Shown piece by piece: positions 44,129 through 51,966 of a stretch of 64,000 nucleotides of DNA. The stretch is from Candidatus Alloclostridium intestinigallinarum (GTDB taxonomy: Bacteria > Bacillota > Clostridia > Christensenellales > UBA3700): contig CAJFJA010000004.1 in the NCBI GenBank assembly GCA_904382605.1, forward strand, positions 62,001 through 126,000, written 5' to 3'. A program made the position numbers and the translations under genes. A model generated the notes under the pieces. It was not told the DNA's origin. It was given only the letters and a program-made list of their open reading frames with translations, and made no database searches. Numbering within the stretch: the stretch's first letter is position 1; the number at the start of each line of letters is the position of its first letter.

Positions 44129-45481
44129 ATGTACACGGGAAGCGAGATAATAGAAACTATCAACATGGTGTCGCACCAGCACCTGGACGTGCGCACCATA
44201 ACCATGGGCATAAGCCTGTTCGACTGCATTACGGACAGCGCAAACCGCACCGCGGACAAAATTTACGACAAGATAATGCGCAAGGCAGGCAATCTGGTCG
44301 CCGTTGGCAATTCCATATCTTCGGAAATAGGCGTGCCCATCGTAAACAAGCGCATATCCATCACCCCTTTAAGCCTTGTGACCGCCGCCGGCAAGGGACA
44401 TATGCAGGCGCTCAAAGCCCTGGACAGGGCGGCAAGCGAAACGGGCATAGACTTTCTGGGCGGATATTCCGCGCTGGTACACAAGGGCATGACCCCGTAC
44501 GAACGGGAATTTTTGCTCTCCATACCCGAAGCGCTCTCCTCCACTTCCAAGATATGTTCCAGCGTGAACGTGGCTTCCACGAAAGCGGGCATAAATATGG
44601 ACGCGGTCGCTCTTTGCGGCAAACTGATAAAACAGGCGGCTTACCTCACGCGCGACACGGACAGCAGCGCCTGTTCCAAGCTGGTGATATTTTCCAACGC
44701 GGTTGAGGACAATCCGTTTATGGCGGGCGCGTTCCTCGGCGCGGGAGAAGCGGACTGCGTGATAAACGTGGGCGTTTCCGGCCCCGGAGTGGTGGCGCAC
44801 GCGCTCAAACAGTGCGACGGGTTCAACCTTACCCAGGTCGCGGAGGTGATAAAGGAAACCGCGTTCAAGATTACCCGCGTGGGTCAGCTTGTGGCGAAAG
44901 AAGCCAGCAAACGCCTTGACGCGGAATTCGGAATAGTCGACCTTTCCCTCGCCCCTACCCCCGCCGTGGGCGATTCCGTGGCGCAGATTCTGGAAATAAT
45001 GGGTCTGGAAAGCGTGGGCGCATACGGTACGACAGCCACCCTTGCAATGCTCAACGACGCAGTCAAGAAGGGCGGCATTATGGCAAGCAGCCACGTCGGA
45101 GGACTTTCGGGCGCGTTTATACCCGTTTCCGAGGACGCGGGCATGATACGCGCGGCGGAAGAAGGCTGCCTTACCCTTGAAAAATTGGAGGCGATGACCG
45201 CCGTTTGTAGCGTTGGACTGGATATGATAGCCATACCGGGCGACGTAAGCGAAGAGATAATCTCCGCCATGATAGCGGACGAAATAGCCATAGGCGTGAT
45301 AAACACCAAGACCACCGCCGTGCGCGTTATCCCCGTTTACGGCAAGAAGGCGGGCGAGCGCGCCGTGTTCGGCGGACTTTTGGGCGAAGCGCCCATAATG
45401 GAAGTAAACCGCAAGTCTCCGGCGGTATTTATCAGCCGCGGAGGAAGAATTCCCGCCCCCACCCACTCGCTTAAAAACTGA
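44129..45481 (+). CDS. UPF0210 / DUF711 PFL-like family protein
   Basis: This is a 450-residue protein of the family named for distant similarity to pyruvate formate-lyase. Recognisable stretches are [20 protein letters not shown] near the start, then [52 protein letters not shown] and [12 protein letters not shown]. Length is as usual. I see no glycyl-radical motif, so no PFL activity should be inferred. It pairs with the ACT-domain gene 7 bases upstream, a common arrangement, suggesting ligand-controlled activity. Start at 44129 with GAGG upstream. Last gene of its operon. Confidence 0.88.
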   Translation: MYTGSEIIETINMVSHQHLDVRTITMGISLFDCITDSANRTADKIYDKIMRKAGNLVAVGNSISSEIGVPIVNKRISITPLSLVTAAGKGHMQALKALDRAASETGIDFLGGYSALVHKGMTPYEREFLLSIPEALSSTSKICSSVNVASTKAGINMDAVALCGKLIKQAAYLTRDTDSSACSKLVIFSNAVEDNPFMAGAFLGAGEADCVINVGVSGPGVVAHALKQCDGFNLTQVAEVIKETAFKITRVGQLVAKEASKRLDAEFGIVDLSLAPTPAVGDSVAQILEIMGLESVGAYGTTATLAMLNDAVKKGGIMASSHVGGLSGAFIPVSEDAGMIRAAEEGCLTLEKLEAMTAVCSVGLDMIAIPGDVSEEIISAMIADEIAIGVINTKTTAVRVIPVYGKKAGERAVFGGLLGEAPIMEVNRKSPAVFISRGGRIPAPTHSLKN

Positions 45482-45524
45482 ACTTTTTATACGGTAATCT
45501 GTTATACCTAGCCTCGGGCAAATG

Positions 45525-45659
45525 ATATGCACCCCAAAAGTTGGACAGACTTTTGGAGGTGCATATTTTATGGCAAAAAAAGGAAGCACGCAAATCATAC
45601 TGTTATCACGCGCGGTTAAATGCCGCCCGTTTGGAAACGTTGTGCGTTTTTGTCCATAA
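45525..45659 (+). mobile_element. Possible IS3-family left-end remnant with truncated reading frame
   Basis: An 18-base imperfect inverted repeat (45525-45541 with 45549-45566) begins TGCACCCCAAAAGTTGGAC, the look of IS3/IS150-group ends. Just after it an ATG at 45570 opens MAKKG, as many IS3 orfA genes do, but the frame stops after 29 residues and nothing transposase-like follows. This is best read as a decayed end. A lone MITE or regulatory hairpin is the alternative. Confidence 0.45.
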
Positions 45660-45685
45660 AATTGCTTGTCTTGCAACTTTATTTT

Positions 45686-45723
45686 GCATAAAAATACCCG
45701 CGAAAAACATACTTTTCACGGGT
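45686..45723 (-). terminator. Terminator after the small membrane-protein cluster
   Basis: ACCCGCGAAAA (45696-45706) pairs with TTTTCACGGGT (45713-45723), with one mismatch and a 6-base loop. On the minus strand it is followed by ATTTTTATG. It lies about 50 bases after the 45771 gene stop. Confidence 0.6.
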
Positions 45724-45770
45724 CTTTGACAAATCTGTCAACTTATCGGTTCAAGTTTTTGTGCATATTT

Positions 45771-46178
45771 TTACATAAACCGCTTTGAAAGAATCACTCG
45801 TGTGACAATAAGCGCAATTGCCGTAACGAACAGGGCGATATAGAAAACTATCCCCAATATGCTGCCTATGAGCATGGACTTTGCGCGCATGGGATAACTC
45901 CTGCGCCAGAGGTTGCGCAGGGCGAACGCCACTACGGGCGCAAAGAAGGAAAGCAGTCCCCACAAAAACGAATACTTGTCCTCTCCGAAACGCGGGCGCA
46001 CGTCCGCCGTGCCGTCGGAACTCACCCCGAACTCCGCGCGAACGGAACCGCCGCCTTCATCCGCGGACAAATTGCCGCACGCTTCGGCCTTTTCTTCCGC
46101 CGAAGCGCCCTCTTCCGCAATATCGCCTGAATCTGCGGCGGAAAGCTCTTCTTCCGCCGCCTTCTTATCTTCCGCCAT
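45771..46178 (-). CDS. Small membrane protein, paralogue without zinc ribbon
   Basis: This is a 135-residue protein. The acidic N-terminal half (EDKKAAEEELSAADSGD to GTADVRPRF) replaces the zinc ribbon of its neighbours. The C-terminal half matches theirs: FLWGLLSFFAPVVAFALRNL, then a basic RRSYPMRAKS, then IGSILGIVFYIALFVTAIAL. So there are two membrane segments joined by a basic loop. It is third in a cluster of three related genes and probably arose by duplication followed by loss of the CxxC ribbon. Function unknown. Confidence 0.7.
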   Translation of the reverse strand: MAEDKKAAEEELSAADSGDIAEEGASAEEKAEACGNLSADEGGGSVRAEFGVSSDGTADVRPRFGEDKYSFLWGLLSFFAPVVAFALRNLWRRSYPMRAKSMLIGSILGIVFYIALFVTAIALIVTRVILSKRFM

Positions 46179-46187
46179 ATACTCCTT

Positions 46188-46502
46188 TTACATCATGGCA
46201 AGCATAATGATGAACGTAATGAACACTATCACCGCGGAAACTATTACGCCCGCCAGAGCGCCTTTTCCGCAGGACGTGGCGCGCTTTCTGTACTTATCCT
46301 GCCACACCAGCCACAGTATAAAGCCGGCTACCGGGAAGAAAAACCCGAGCGCCGCTCCGCCTGCGCTGCTCTTGTCCTCCGCATAATAAAGCCCCGTGGG
46401 CGGCGTGTTCGGATTCTCCGCCCCTCCGCCGACCTTGCGCCCGCAATGCCTGCAATACACGGAGTCCTCTTCTATCTGCTTTCCGCAATTGTCGCAATAC
46501 AT
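46188..46502 (-). CDS. Zinc-ribbon membrane protein
   Basis: This is a 104-residue protein. The N-terminal zinc ribbon MYCDNCGKQIEEDSVYCRHC (two CxxC pairs) is followed by a short polar linker and two hydrophobic segments (AALGFFFPVAGFILWLVWQD, then AGVIVSAVIVFITFIIMLAM). The basic stretch KYRKRATSCGKG lies between them, as in its two neighbours. Such proteins are common in Firmicutes and have no defined biochemical role. The gene lies 9 bases upstream of the 45771-46178 gene on the same strand. Confidence 0.78.
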   Translation of the reverse strand: MYCDNCGKQIEEDSVYCRHCGRKVGGGAENPNTPPTGLYYAEDKSSAGGAALGFFFPVAGFILWLVWQDKYRKRATSCGKGALAGVIVSAVIVFITFIIMLAMM

Positions 46503-46555
46503 AATATTTCCTCCCTGTTTCCGAATTACGATTTTTCAATAGGCGGCGCGCCTTT

Positions 46556-47065
46556 TCAGTAAGAATAATAATAGTAATATTCCTCGAATATGTCGGCGGC
46601 GAAAGTCAGACTAAGCGCCACGCTGATAATGGCGAATATCACGTACACTATCACGCCGACCAGCGCGCCTATTGCGCATGAACGCGCCCTTTGAGGCATA
46701 CTGTCGCGCCACACCAGCCACAAAATAAAACCTACCAGCGGAATAAAAAAGCCCAGCACTCCGAATCCGACCGAACGCCTGTCGTCCGGGTCGGTATAGC
46801 GCGTGTACTGCGGAGGCGGCGCGTTATAGCCGTTCCCCTGCTGTCCGCCGTTTTGCGCGTTATAGCCGCCGTTGCCTTGCTGTCCGCCATTCTGCGCGTT
46901 AAAACCGAAAAGGTCGTCGCTCTTTTTCTCCTGCGCGCCCTGTCCGTCCGCCGCGTCGGTTCCGCCTTGCTCGTGCTTGCTCGCTCCTTCGCGCAGATCT
47001 GCGCCGCAATAGCGGCAGAATCTGGAATTGTCGCCCACCTGTTTTCCACAATTATGACAATACAT
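46556..47065 (-). CDS. Zinc-ribbon membrane protein with Gly/Asn/Gln-rich linker
   Basis: This protein has 169 residues from the ATG at 47065, chosen over 47107 because GAGGTG precedes it and the ribbon starts there. It has a zinc ribbon, MYCHNCGKQVGDNSRFCRYC, then a linker with tandem NAQNGGQQGNG repeats, then two membrane segments (FGVLGFFIPLVGFILWLVWR, and a second after MPQRARSCAIGA). It ends in a Tyr-rich tail (EEYYYYYSY). It is the first and longest of three paralogues in this cluster. The linker repeats are a likely source of length variation. Function unknown. Confidence 0.78.
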   Translation of the reverse strand: MYCHNCGKQVGDNSRFCRYCGADLREGASKHEQGGTDAADGQGAQEKKSDDLFGFNAQNGGQQGNGGYNAQNGGQQGNGYNAPPPQYTRYTDPDDRRSVGFGVLGFFIPLVGFILWLVWRDSMPQRARSCAIGALVGVIVYVIFAIISVALSLTFAADIFEEYYYYYSY

Positions 47066-47133
47066 AATATCACCTCGTTTACGGCATACACTCGTCCGTA
47101 TCTGCATTATATCATAATTATATTTTCATTTCA

Positions 47134-47400
47134 AGCGGTGAGCCACCGCGGGCTGATTACTCTGCGAAGAAAGCAATTTAGCATTATCGCTTAGTTGCTT
47201 CGCAGATTATCGCAAGTAAGCGTAGCATATTTGAGCGGTGAGCCACCGCAGGCTGATTACTCTGCGAAGAAAGCTATCGTTTTATTGCTTTGCCGCTTCG
47301 CAGATTATCGCAAATAAGCGCCGCACACTTAAGCGGCAAGCCACCGCGCGCTGATTGCTCTGCGAAGAAAGCAATCGGGTTTTATTCCCCTGCCGCTAGC
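47134..47400. repeat. Tandem ~100-bp hairpin-containing extragenic repeats (2.7 units)
   Basis: Units start at 47134 (100 bases), 47234 (98 bases) and 47332 (truncated at about 47400). Each opens with a GCGGTG-AGC-CACCGC hairpin or a variant of it, then GCTGATTACTCTGCGAAG, then a partner arm CTTCGCAGATTATCGCAA that pairs back with CTGCGAAG. The strongly similar second hairpin is conserved in position while the loop between its arms drifts. This fills most of the 404-base gap between 47066 and 47470. It resembles REP/BIME-type elements. Confidence 0.8.
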
Positions 47401-47420
47401 AGAACGAATCATAGAAAATG

Positions 47421-47448
47421 CAAAAAAAAGGCCGCCCCGAAGGCGGCC
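47421..47448 (-). terminator. Terminator of the ribosomal super-operon
   Basis: On the minus strand GGCCGCC (47448-47442) and GGCGGCC (47436-47430) form a perfect 7-bp stem with a TTCGG loop, followed by eight T. It lies 22 bases after the rplQ stop. Confidence 0.93.
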
Positions 47449-47470
47449 GGTATTTGCTTGCAAGAAGTTA

Positions 47471-48001
47471 TTACTTCTTTTCGGCGGGCATATTCTTGAC
47501 CAGCTCGATGATAACGGTTTCCGCGTTGTCGCCGCGGCGGTTGCCCGTTTTAAGGATACGGGTGTAGCCGCCCTTGCGTCCGAACGCTTCAGCGCGCTTT
47601 GCATAGAAAGGCGCGTGCACGTTGAACATCTTCTCGATAAGGGGATGGTTGACGTCCTTCGTCCTTTCCTTGAACACGCTCATCTTTTCGCCCTCGGGCT
47701 TTTCTTCCCTCAGGTCGCGGAGATTTGCCATCATAACGCGGCGCGCGTTCAGCTTTTTAACGCCGTCGTTGACAAATTCCTTCTGCTCTTTTACCTTGGT
47801 TTCCTTGTTGGTTACGGTCTTGGTCACCTTTACGGTGTCGGTGTACGTATCCATGGCAAGGGTTATCATCGCTTCCGCGAGCTTACGCACTTCCTTTGCC
47901 CTGTCCACGGTAGTTTCCAACTTGCCGTACCACAGCAGCTCGGACGCCTGCGTGCGGATCATAGCCATTCTCGCCTCAGCGGTTCTTCCTAACTTTCTCA
48001 T
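47471..48001 (-). CDS. rplQ: 50S ribosomal protein L17
   Basis: This is the large-subunit protein near the exit tunnel. It has 176 residues. The N-terminal RKLGRTAEARMAMIRTQASE and the C-terminal RILKTGNRRGDNAETVIIEL are diagnostic. It is longer than the usual 115-130 because of a central insertion (about residues 60-110: TDTVKVTKTVTNKETKVKEQ and following), a known variation in some Clostridia. Last gene of the alpha part of the operon, followed by a strong terminator. Confidence 0.95.
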   Translation of the reverse strand: MRKLGRTAEARMAMIRTQASELLWYGKLETTVDRAKEVRKLAEAMITLAMDTYTDTVKVTKTVTNKETKVKEQKEFVNDGVKKLNARRVMMANLRDLREEKPEGEKMSVFKERTKDVNHPLIEKMFNVHAPFYAKRAEAFGRKGGYTRILKTGNRRGDNAETVIIELVKNMPAEKK

Positions 48002-48018
48002 ATCGCTTAAATAGCCTC

Positions 48019-48972
48019 CTACTCTTCCTTGTTGCGCAGGTTAAAACCGAGTTCCTGCAACTTGTTCATAACTTCGTCGAGCGACTTCTTGCCAAGGTTG
48101 CGCACCTTCAGCATATCGTCTTCCGACTTCTTGACCAGATCCTGGACGGTGTGGATGCCCGCTCTCTTCAGGCAGTTGTAAGACCTGACGGAAAGGTCGA
48201 GATCTTCTATGCTCATTTCCAGCTTCTTCGTCTGCTTTTCATCGTCCTGGCTGACGAGAATTTCCTGCGACTTCATCTTTTCCACCAGGCTTACGAACAC
48301 GTCCACGTAATCGGACATAATCTTGGCGGAAAGGGATATGACTTCCTTGGGGCTGGCGGTGCCGTTCGTCTTTACGTACACGGTGAGTTTGTCAAGATTG
48401 ATGTTCTGACCCACGCGTGCGTTTTCCACGGTGTAGCTGGCAGCTTCCACGGGAGAGAAAATGCTGTCCACGGGGATGTAGCCGATAGGCTGGGTTTCAT
48501 CCTTGTTGTCCTGGGCGCTCACATAGCCGCGACCCACGCCGATGGTGATGTCCATTTCCAGCTTAGCGCCCTCGTCCAGCGTGCAGATGTACATATCGGG
48601 GTTGAGGATTTCTATATCGGAAGAATGCTGTATATCCGCAGCCGTTACCACGCCGGCGTCGTACTTGCGGATGGTCGCAATCTGCTTGAAATCCCTTTGG
48701 TCGGTATGCGCCTTAACTGCAAGACCCTTGATATTCAGGATAATCTCCGTAACGTCTTCCTTCACGCCTTCGATAGTGGAAAATTCGTGGTTGACGCCCG
48801 TTATCCTTATGCCGACGGGTGCCGCGCCGGGCAGTGCGCCCAGCAGGATACGCCTTAAAGAATTGCCCAGCGTCTGACCGAAGCCGCGTTCCAGAGGCTC
48901 TGCGGTAAACTTGCTTTCCTTTCCTTCGACGATATCTTCCACGTCTACCCGGGGCTTTACTATCTCTATCAT
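48019..48972 (-). CDS. rpoA: DNA-directed RNA polymerase subunit alpha
   Basis: This is the 317-residue scaffold subunit of RNA polymerase. The N-terminal assembly domain includes LERGFGQTLGNSLRRILLGA. A linker follows, then the C-terminal domain contacting promoter UP elements and activators: EDLDLSVRSYNCLKRAGIHT and VRNLGKKSLDEVMNKLQELG. The C-terminal domain is complete. Located between rpsD and rplQ, its normal place, with AGGGAGG before the ATG. Confidence 0.97.
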   Translation of the reverse strand: MIEIVKPRVDVEDIVEGKESKFTAEPLERGFGQTLGNSLRRILLGALPGAAPVGIRITGVNHEFSTIEGVKEDVTEIILNIKGLAVKAHTDQRDFKQIATIRKYDAGVVTAADIQHSSDIEILNPDMYICTLDEGAKLEMDITIGVGRGYVSAQDNKDETQPIGYIPVDSIFSPVEAASYTVENARVGQNINLDKLTVYVKTNGTASPKEVISLSAKIMSDYVDVFVSLVEKMKSQEILVSQDDEKQTKKLEMSIEDLDLSVRSYNCLKRAGIHTVQDLVKKSEDDMLKVRNLGKKSLDEVMNKLQELGFNLRNKEE

Positions 48973-48991
48973 TGCTTATATCCTCCCTATC

Positions 48992-49618
48992 TTACTTGGA
49001 GTACAACTCGACGATGAGGTGCTCTTCGATATGTTCGCCGACATCCGCCCTTGTAGGCAGTTCCACCACCGTAGCGGTGAGCTTTTCCGCGTCGAAGTTG
49101 AGCCATGCCGCGGTAGCGTATTTTGCGGTGCCGTCCTTTATTTCGGCGAACACCTTCTTGTCCGTCTTGTTCTCCTTTACCGCGACGACATCGCCCTTCT
49201 TGACGAGGAAGGAAGGAATGTCCACGCGCTGACCGTTCACGGTGATAAGACCGTGGTTTACTATCTGTCTTGCCTGTGCCCTGGAAGAAGCCAGACCCAT
49301 TCTGAACACTACGTTGTCCAGACGGCGTTCGAGCAGAACGAGCATATTTTCACCCGCCATGCCGCGCATCTTGCTTGCCTTGTCGAAATAGCCCTTGAAC
49401 TGCTTTTCGCAAAGCCCGTAGAACCTCTTGGTCTTCTGCTTTTCCCTCAGCTGGGTGGAATATTCGGAAGCCTTCTTACGGGTATTCTTGTGAACGCCCG
49501 GAGGATTGGGACGGCGCTCCAAAGCGCACTTCTGGGAAAGGCATCTGCTGCCCTTCAGGAACAATTTTTCTCCTTCGCGCCTGCATTGACGGCAAGCGGG
49601 ACCGGTATATTTAGCCAT
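48992..49618 (-). CDS. rpsD: 30S ribosomal protein S4
   Basis: This 208-residue protein nucleates 16S rRNA assembly. It starts MAKYTGPACRQCRREGEKLF, with a CxxC-containing zinc-type N-terminus (Cys pairs CRQC), then ALERRPNPPGVHKNTRKKAS and the S4 RNA-binding domain (LDNVVFRMGLASSRAQARQI; HGLITVNGQRVDIPSFLVKK). Here rpsD is inside the alpha operon, as in E. coli and Clostridia but unlike B. subtilis. S4 is the usual repressor of such operons, so the leader at 50470-50540 may be its target. Confidence 0.97.
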   Translation of the reverse strand: MAKYTGPACRQCRREGEKLFLKGSRCLSQKCALERRPNPPGVHKNTRKKASEYSTQLREKQKTKRFYGLCEKQFKGYFDKASKMRGMAGENMLVLLERRLDNVVFRMGLASSRAQARQIVNHGLITVNGQRVDIPSFLVKKGDVVAVKENKTDKKVFAEIKDGTAKYATAAWLNFDAEKLTATVVELPTRADVGEHIEEHLIVELYSK

Positions 49619-49634
49619 TTGAAATTACCTCCTC

Positions 49635-50039
49635 TTACAGTCTTCTGCGCTTAGGGGGACGGCAACCGTTGTGGGGAATGGGGGAAACGTCCTTGATAAG
49701 GGTTACCTCAAGCCCGGCGTTTGCCAATGCTCTAATCGCGGATTCGCGGCCCGATCCGGGACCGTTCACGTAAACTTCAACACTCTTCATGCCGCAGTCG
49801 ACGGCGACTTTCGCCGCGTCCTCGGCAACTATCTGGGCCGCAAAAGGCGTGCTCCTCTTGGAACCGCGCAGCGACATCTTGCCCGAGCTGGACCAGGAAA
49901 TCGCGTTGCCCTGGGTGTCGGTTATGGTTACTATCGTGTTATTAAAGGAAGCGTGAATATGCGCACAGCCTTTCTCAACACGGCGCTTTACGGTGCTACG
50001 CTTTTTTGCCGCCGAAGCGGTCTTTTTTGCTGCTGCCAT
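49635..50039 (-). CDS. rpsK: 30S ribosomal protein S11
   Basis: This 134-residue small-subunit platform protein is recognised by [40 protein letters not shown] and the C-terminal [19 protein letters not shown] basic Ala/Lys N-terminus of about 20 residues precedes the core. AAGGAGG ribosome binding site, 11-base gap after rpsM. Confidence 0.97.
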   Translation of the reverse strand: MAAAKKTASAAKKRSTVKRRVEKGCAHIHASFNNTIVTITDTQGNAISWSSSGKMSLRGSKRSTPFAAQIVAEDAAKVAVDCGMKSVEVYVNGPGSGRESAIRALANAGLEVTLIKDVSPIPHNGCRPPKRRRL

Positions 50040-50050
50040 TTTTAACCTCC

Positions 50051-50422
50051 TTACTTCTTCTTACGGCTTACGGTCTTCTTGGGACCTTTGCGGGTACGTG
50101 CGTTTTGCTTGGTGGACTGGCCGCGTACGGGCAGACCCTTGCGGTGCCTTACGCCCCTGTAGCAACCTATTTCCGTCAATCTCTTGATGTTCAGCTTGAT
50201 TTCACGATGTAAATCGCCCTCAACAAGAATGTTGTTGTGGTCGATGTATTCCCTTATTTTGCTAACCTCGTCCTCGGTCAGATCCTTGACGCGGGTGTCG
50301 GGGTTGATACCCGTATCTGCGAGTATCTTGTCGGACGTAGCTCTGCCTATTCCGAAGATATAGGTAAGCCCGATCTCAACTCTCTTCTCGCGTGGCAAGT
50401 CCACGCCGGCAATACGTGCCAT
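50051..50422 (-). CDS. rpsM: 30S ribosomal protein S13
   Basis: This 123-residue small-subunit head protein contacts the P-site tRNA and L5. Start [20 protein letters not shown], middle [20 protein letters not shown], basic tail [11 protein letters not shown]. It is the first gene after the internal promoter at 50540-50568 and carries a leader of about 110 bases, so its expression can be set separately from the upstream genes. Confidence 0.97.
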   Translation of the reverse strand: MARIAGVDLPREKRVEIGLTYIFGIGRATSDKILADTGINPDTRVKDLTEDEVSKIREYIDHNNILVEGDLHREIKLNIKRLTEIGCYRGVRHRKGLPVRGQSTKQNARTRKGPKKTVSRKKK

Positions 50423-50469
50423 GAAATTACCTCCAAAATTTATCTTGCAATAATTTTAGTCGCCTTCAA

Positions 50470-50534
50470 GGATTGATAGGGGAGTATTTGCGGAATGTAC
50501 CCTATTCAGCCGCATCCTCTTTGCGAATAATGCT
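50470..50534 (-). promoter_or_regulatory. Structured leader of the alpha operon with possible pseudoknot
   Basis: Two interleaved stems are possible in the rpsM leader: CCGCA (plus-strand 50510-50514) with TGCGG (50489-50493), and CCCTAT (50500-50505) with ATAGGG (50476-50481). Their order makes an H-type pseudoknot. It sits about 45 bases upstream of the rpsM ribosome binding site. A role in S4-type autogenous control is inferred. Confidence 0.45.
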
Positions 50535-50539
50535 ATGGT

Positions 50540-50568
50540 ATTATACCACCTTTTTCGCCGCTTGGCAA
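50540..50568 (-). promoter_or_regulatory. Internal promoter before rpsM
   Basis: The minus strand reads TTGCCA (50568-50563), a 17-base spacer and a perfect TATAAT (50545-50540), between rpmJ and rpsM. Confidence 0.8.
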
Positions 50569-50601
50569 GAAATTTTACCCCTTTTGGGCAAAATTCACCA
50601 C

Positions 50602-50718
50602 TCAGCCCTGCCTCTGCTTGTGTTTCTTGTACTTGGAGCAGATGACCATTACCTTTCCGTCACGCTTGATTACTCTGCATTTGTCGCACATAGGCTTTAC
50701 AGACGGTCTTACTTTCAT
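50602..50718 (-). CDS. rpmJ: 50S ribosomal protein L36
   Basis: This 38-residue protein is encoded between infA and rpsM. The translation runs [20 protein letters not shown] then [18 protein letters not shown]. It has the zinc-binding Cys-x2-Cys and later Cys/His of the C+ type. Ribosome binding site AGGAGG before the ATG at 50718. Too short for many gene callers, but unmistakable. Confidence 0.96.
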   Translation of the reverse strand: MKVRPSVKPMCDKCRVIKRDGKVMVICSKYKKHKQRQG

Positions 50719-50730
50719 GTTTTTATCCTC

Positions 50731-50952
50731 CTAGTTCTTGTTACGCCATGTGATCCTTCCCTTGGTAAGATCATACAGGCTGAGTTCTACTTTTACGGTG
50801 TCGCCTTCGAGAATTTTGATATAGTTCTTTCTCAACTTTCCCGACAGATACGCCGTGATCACGTGCGAGTTGGTCAGCTCGACCTTGAATTTGGTGCCGG
50901 GTAAAACCTCGATCACCTTGCCTTCCGCCTCGATAACGTCGTCCTTGGACAT
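50731..50952 (-). CDS. infA: Translation initiation factor IF-1
   Basis: This 73-residue S1-type OB-fold protein blocks the ribosomal A site during initiation. It reads [40 protein letters not shown] and [20 protein letters not shown]. The start is at 50952, where TAATG overlaps the stop of the KOW gene and GGAGGGT precedes it. A GTG 6 bases upstream is rejected. It is followed by rpmJ, the standard order. Confidence 0.96.
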   Translation of the reverse strand: MSKDDVIEAEGKVIEVLPGTKFKVELTNSHVITAYLSGKLRKNYIKILEGDTVKVELSLYDLTKGRITWRNKN

Positions 50953-51212
50953 TAGCACCCTCCGTTTATTTGTTTCAGCGCCGCGCGTATCTCCTTGTCC
51001 GTCACGGTGCCGTCTTTTATGCTCTGAGCGAGCGCGTTTCCCACCTTCCTCAGGTGCTTCACGTTCTTACTTTTGGGCGCGGATACAAGCCGCCTTTTGC
51101 CGTCGGCAATAAGCGCCATGCTCCCCATGTTCGCCAGCACGATATGCGCCCTGCCCGTATCGTGCCCCGCTTTGGATATTACTATGTCGCCCGCTTCGGG
51201 TATATACTCCAT
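50952..51212 (-). CDS. KOW-domain RNA-binding protein (L14e/L6e-like)
   Basis: This 86-residue protein is conserved between map and infA in many Clostridia. The N-terminus [20 protein letters not shown] is a KOW-like RNA-binding motif related to archaeal/eukaryotic L14e. It continues [20 protein letters not shown]. It is presumed to bind ribosomal RNA, with no experimental role known to me. The stop overlaps the infA start (TAATG), and the start lies 7 bases after the map stop. Confidence 0.88.
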   Translation of the reverse strand: MEYIPEAGDIVISKAGHDTGRAHIVLANMGSMALIADGKRRLVSAPKSKNVKHLRKVGNALAQSIKDGTVTDKEIRAALKQINGGC

Positions 51213-51219
51213 ATCCGCC

Positions 51220-51966
51220 TCACAGCGACAGTATCTCGCAGCCGTCCTGCGTGATTACCACCGTATTTTCGTAATGGGCGGAAGGTCTGCCGTCGCGCGT
51301 GACCACCGTCCAATCGTCCGAAAGCACCTTCACGTCGAAAGTGCCCGCGTTGACCATGGGTTCTATTGCTATCGTCATGCCGGCTTTAAGCCTCATGCCT
51401 CTTCCGGGAGTGCCGTAGTTGGGTACGGAAGGATCTTCGTGCATATCCGTTCCTATGCCGTGCCCCACGAGCGCCCTTACGACGGAAAAGCCGTTGCTTT
51501 CCACGTAAGACTGGATAGCCCAGCCCAGATCGCCCAGCCTGCATCCGTCTTTTAAGACTTTGACGCCTTCGAAGAAAGACTGTCTGGTGACTTCCACCAG
51601 CTTTTTCTTCTCTTCGCTCACCTGCCCTATCATAAAGGTCCTAGCCGCGTCGCCGTTGTAGCCCTTGTATATGCTGCCCACGTCCACGCTGACTATGTCG
51701 CCTTCCTCGATAAAGCGCCTGGGCGAAGGTATTCCGTGCACCACCTCTTCGTTTATGGAAACGCAGGCAGAAGCGGGATACCCCTCGTAACCCAGAAAGG
51801 AGGGCTTTGCGCCGCAGGAAGTTATGTAGTCGTACACGAGTTTATCCACCTGCGCGGTGGTCATGCCCGCCTTTATCTCCCTGCCCACCAAATCGAGCGT
51901 ATCGCGCACGATTTGGTTTGCCTTGCGCATAAGCTCGATTTCGTGCGCGGATTTAACGGTTACCAT
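51220..51966 (-). CDS. map: Methionine aminopeptidase type I
   Basis: This 248-residue cytosolic metalloprotease removes N-terminal Met from nascent proteins. The pita-bread fold landmarks are HEIELMRKANQIVRDTLDLV, CVSINEEVVHGIPSP (H in VHG), DIVSVDVGSIYKGYNGDAAR (two metal-binding Asp), GHGIGTDMHEDPSVPNYG (His ligand), IAIEPMVNAG and ENTVVITQDG (Glu ligands). The start overlaps the adk stop by 14 bases, so translation is coupled. Confidence 0.96.
   Translation of the reverse strand: MVTVKSAHEIELMRKANQIVRDTLDLVGREIKAGMTTAQVDKLVYDYITSCGAKPSFLGYEGYPASACVSINEEVVHGIPSPRRFIEEGDIVSVDVGSIYKGYNGDAARTFMIGQVSEEKKKLVEVTRQSFFEGVKVLKDGCRLGDLGWAIQSYVESNGFSVVRALVGHGIGTDMHEDPSVPNYGTPGRGMRLKAGMTIAIEPMVNAGTFDVKVLSDDWTVVTRDGRPSAHYENTVVITQDGCEILSL

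Noticed and set aside
44369..45676. A 435-codon minus-strand open frame opposite the UPF0210 gene
   Set aside because: It is the complementary shadow of a well-conserved gene and resembles no protein family.
50571..50597. Hairpin ATTTTGCCC/GGGGTAAAAT after rpmJ as a terminator
   Set aside because: It lacks a T-run and is followed directly by the rpsM promoter, so a terminating role cannot be supported.
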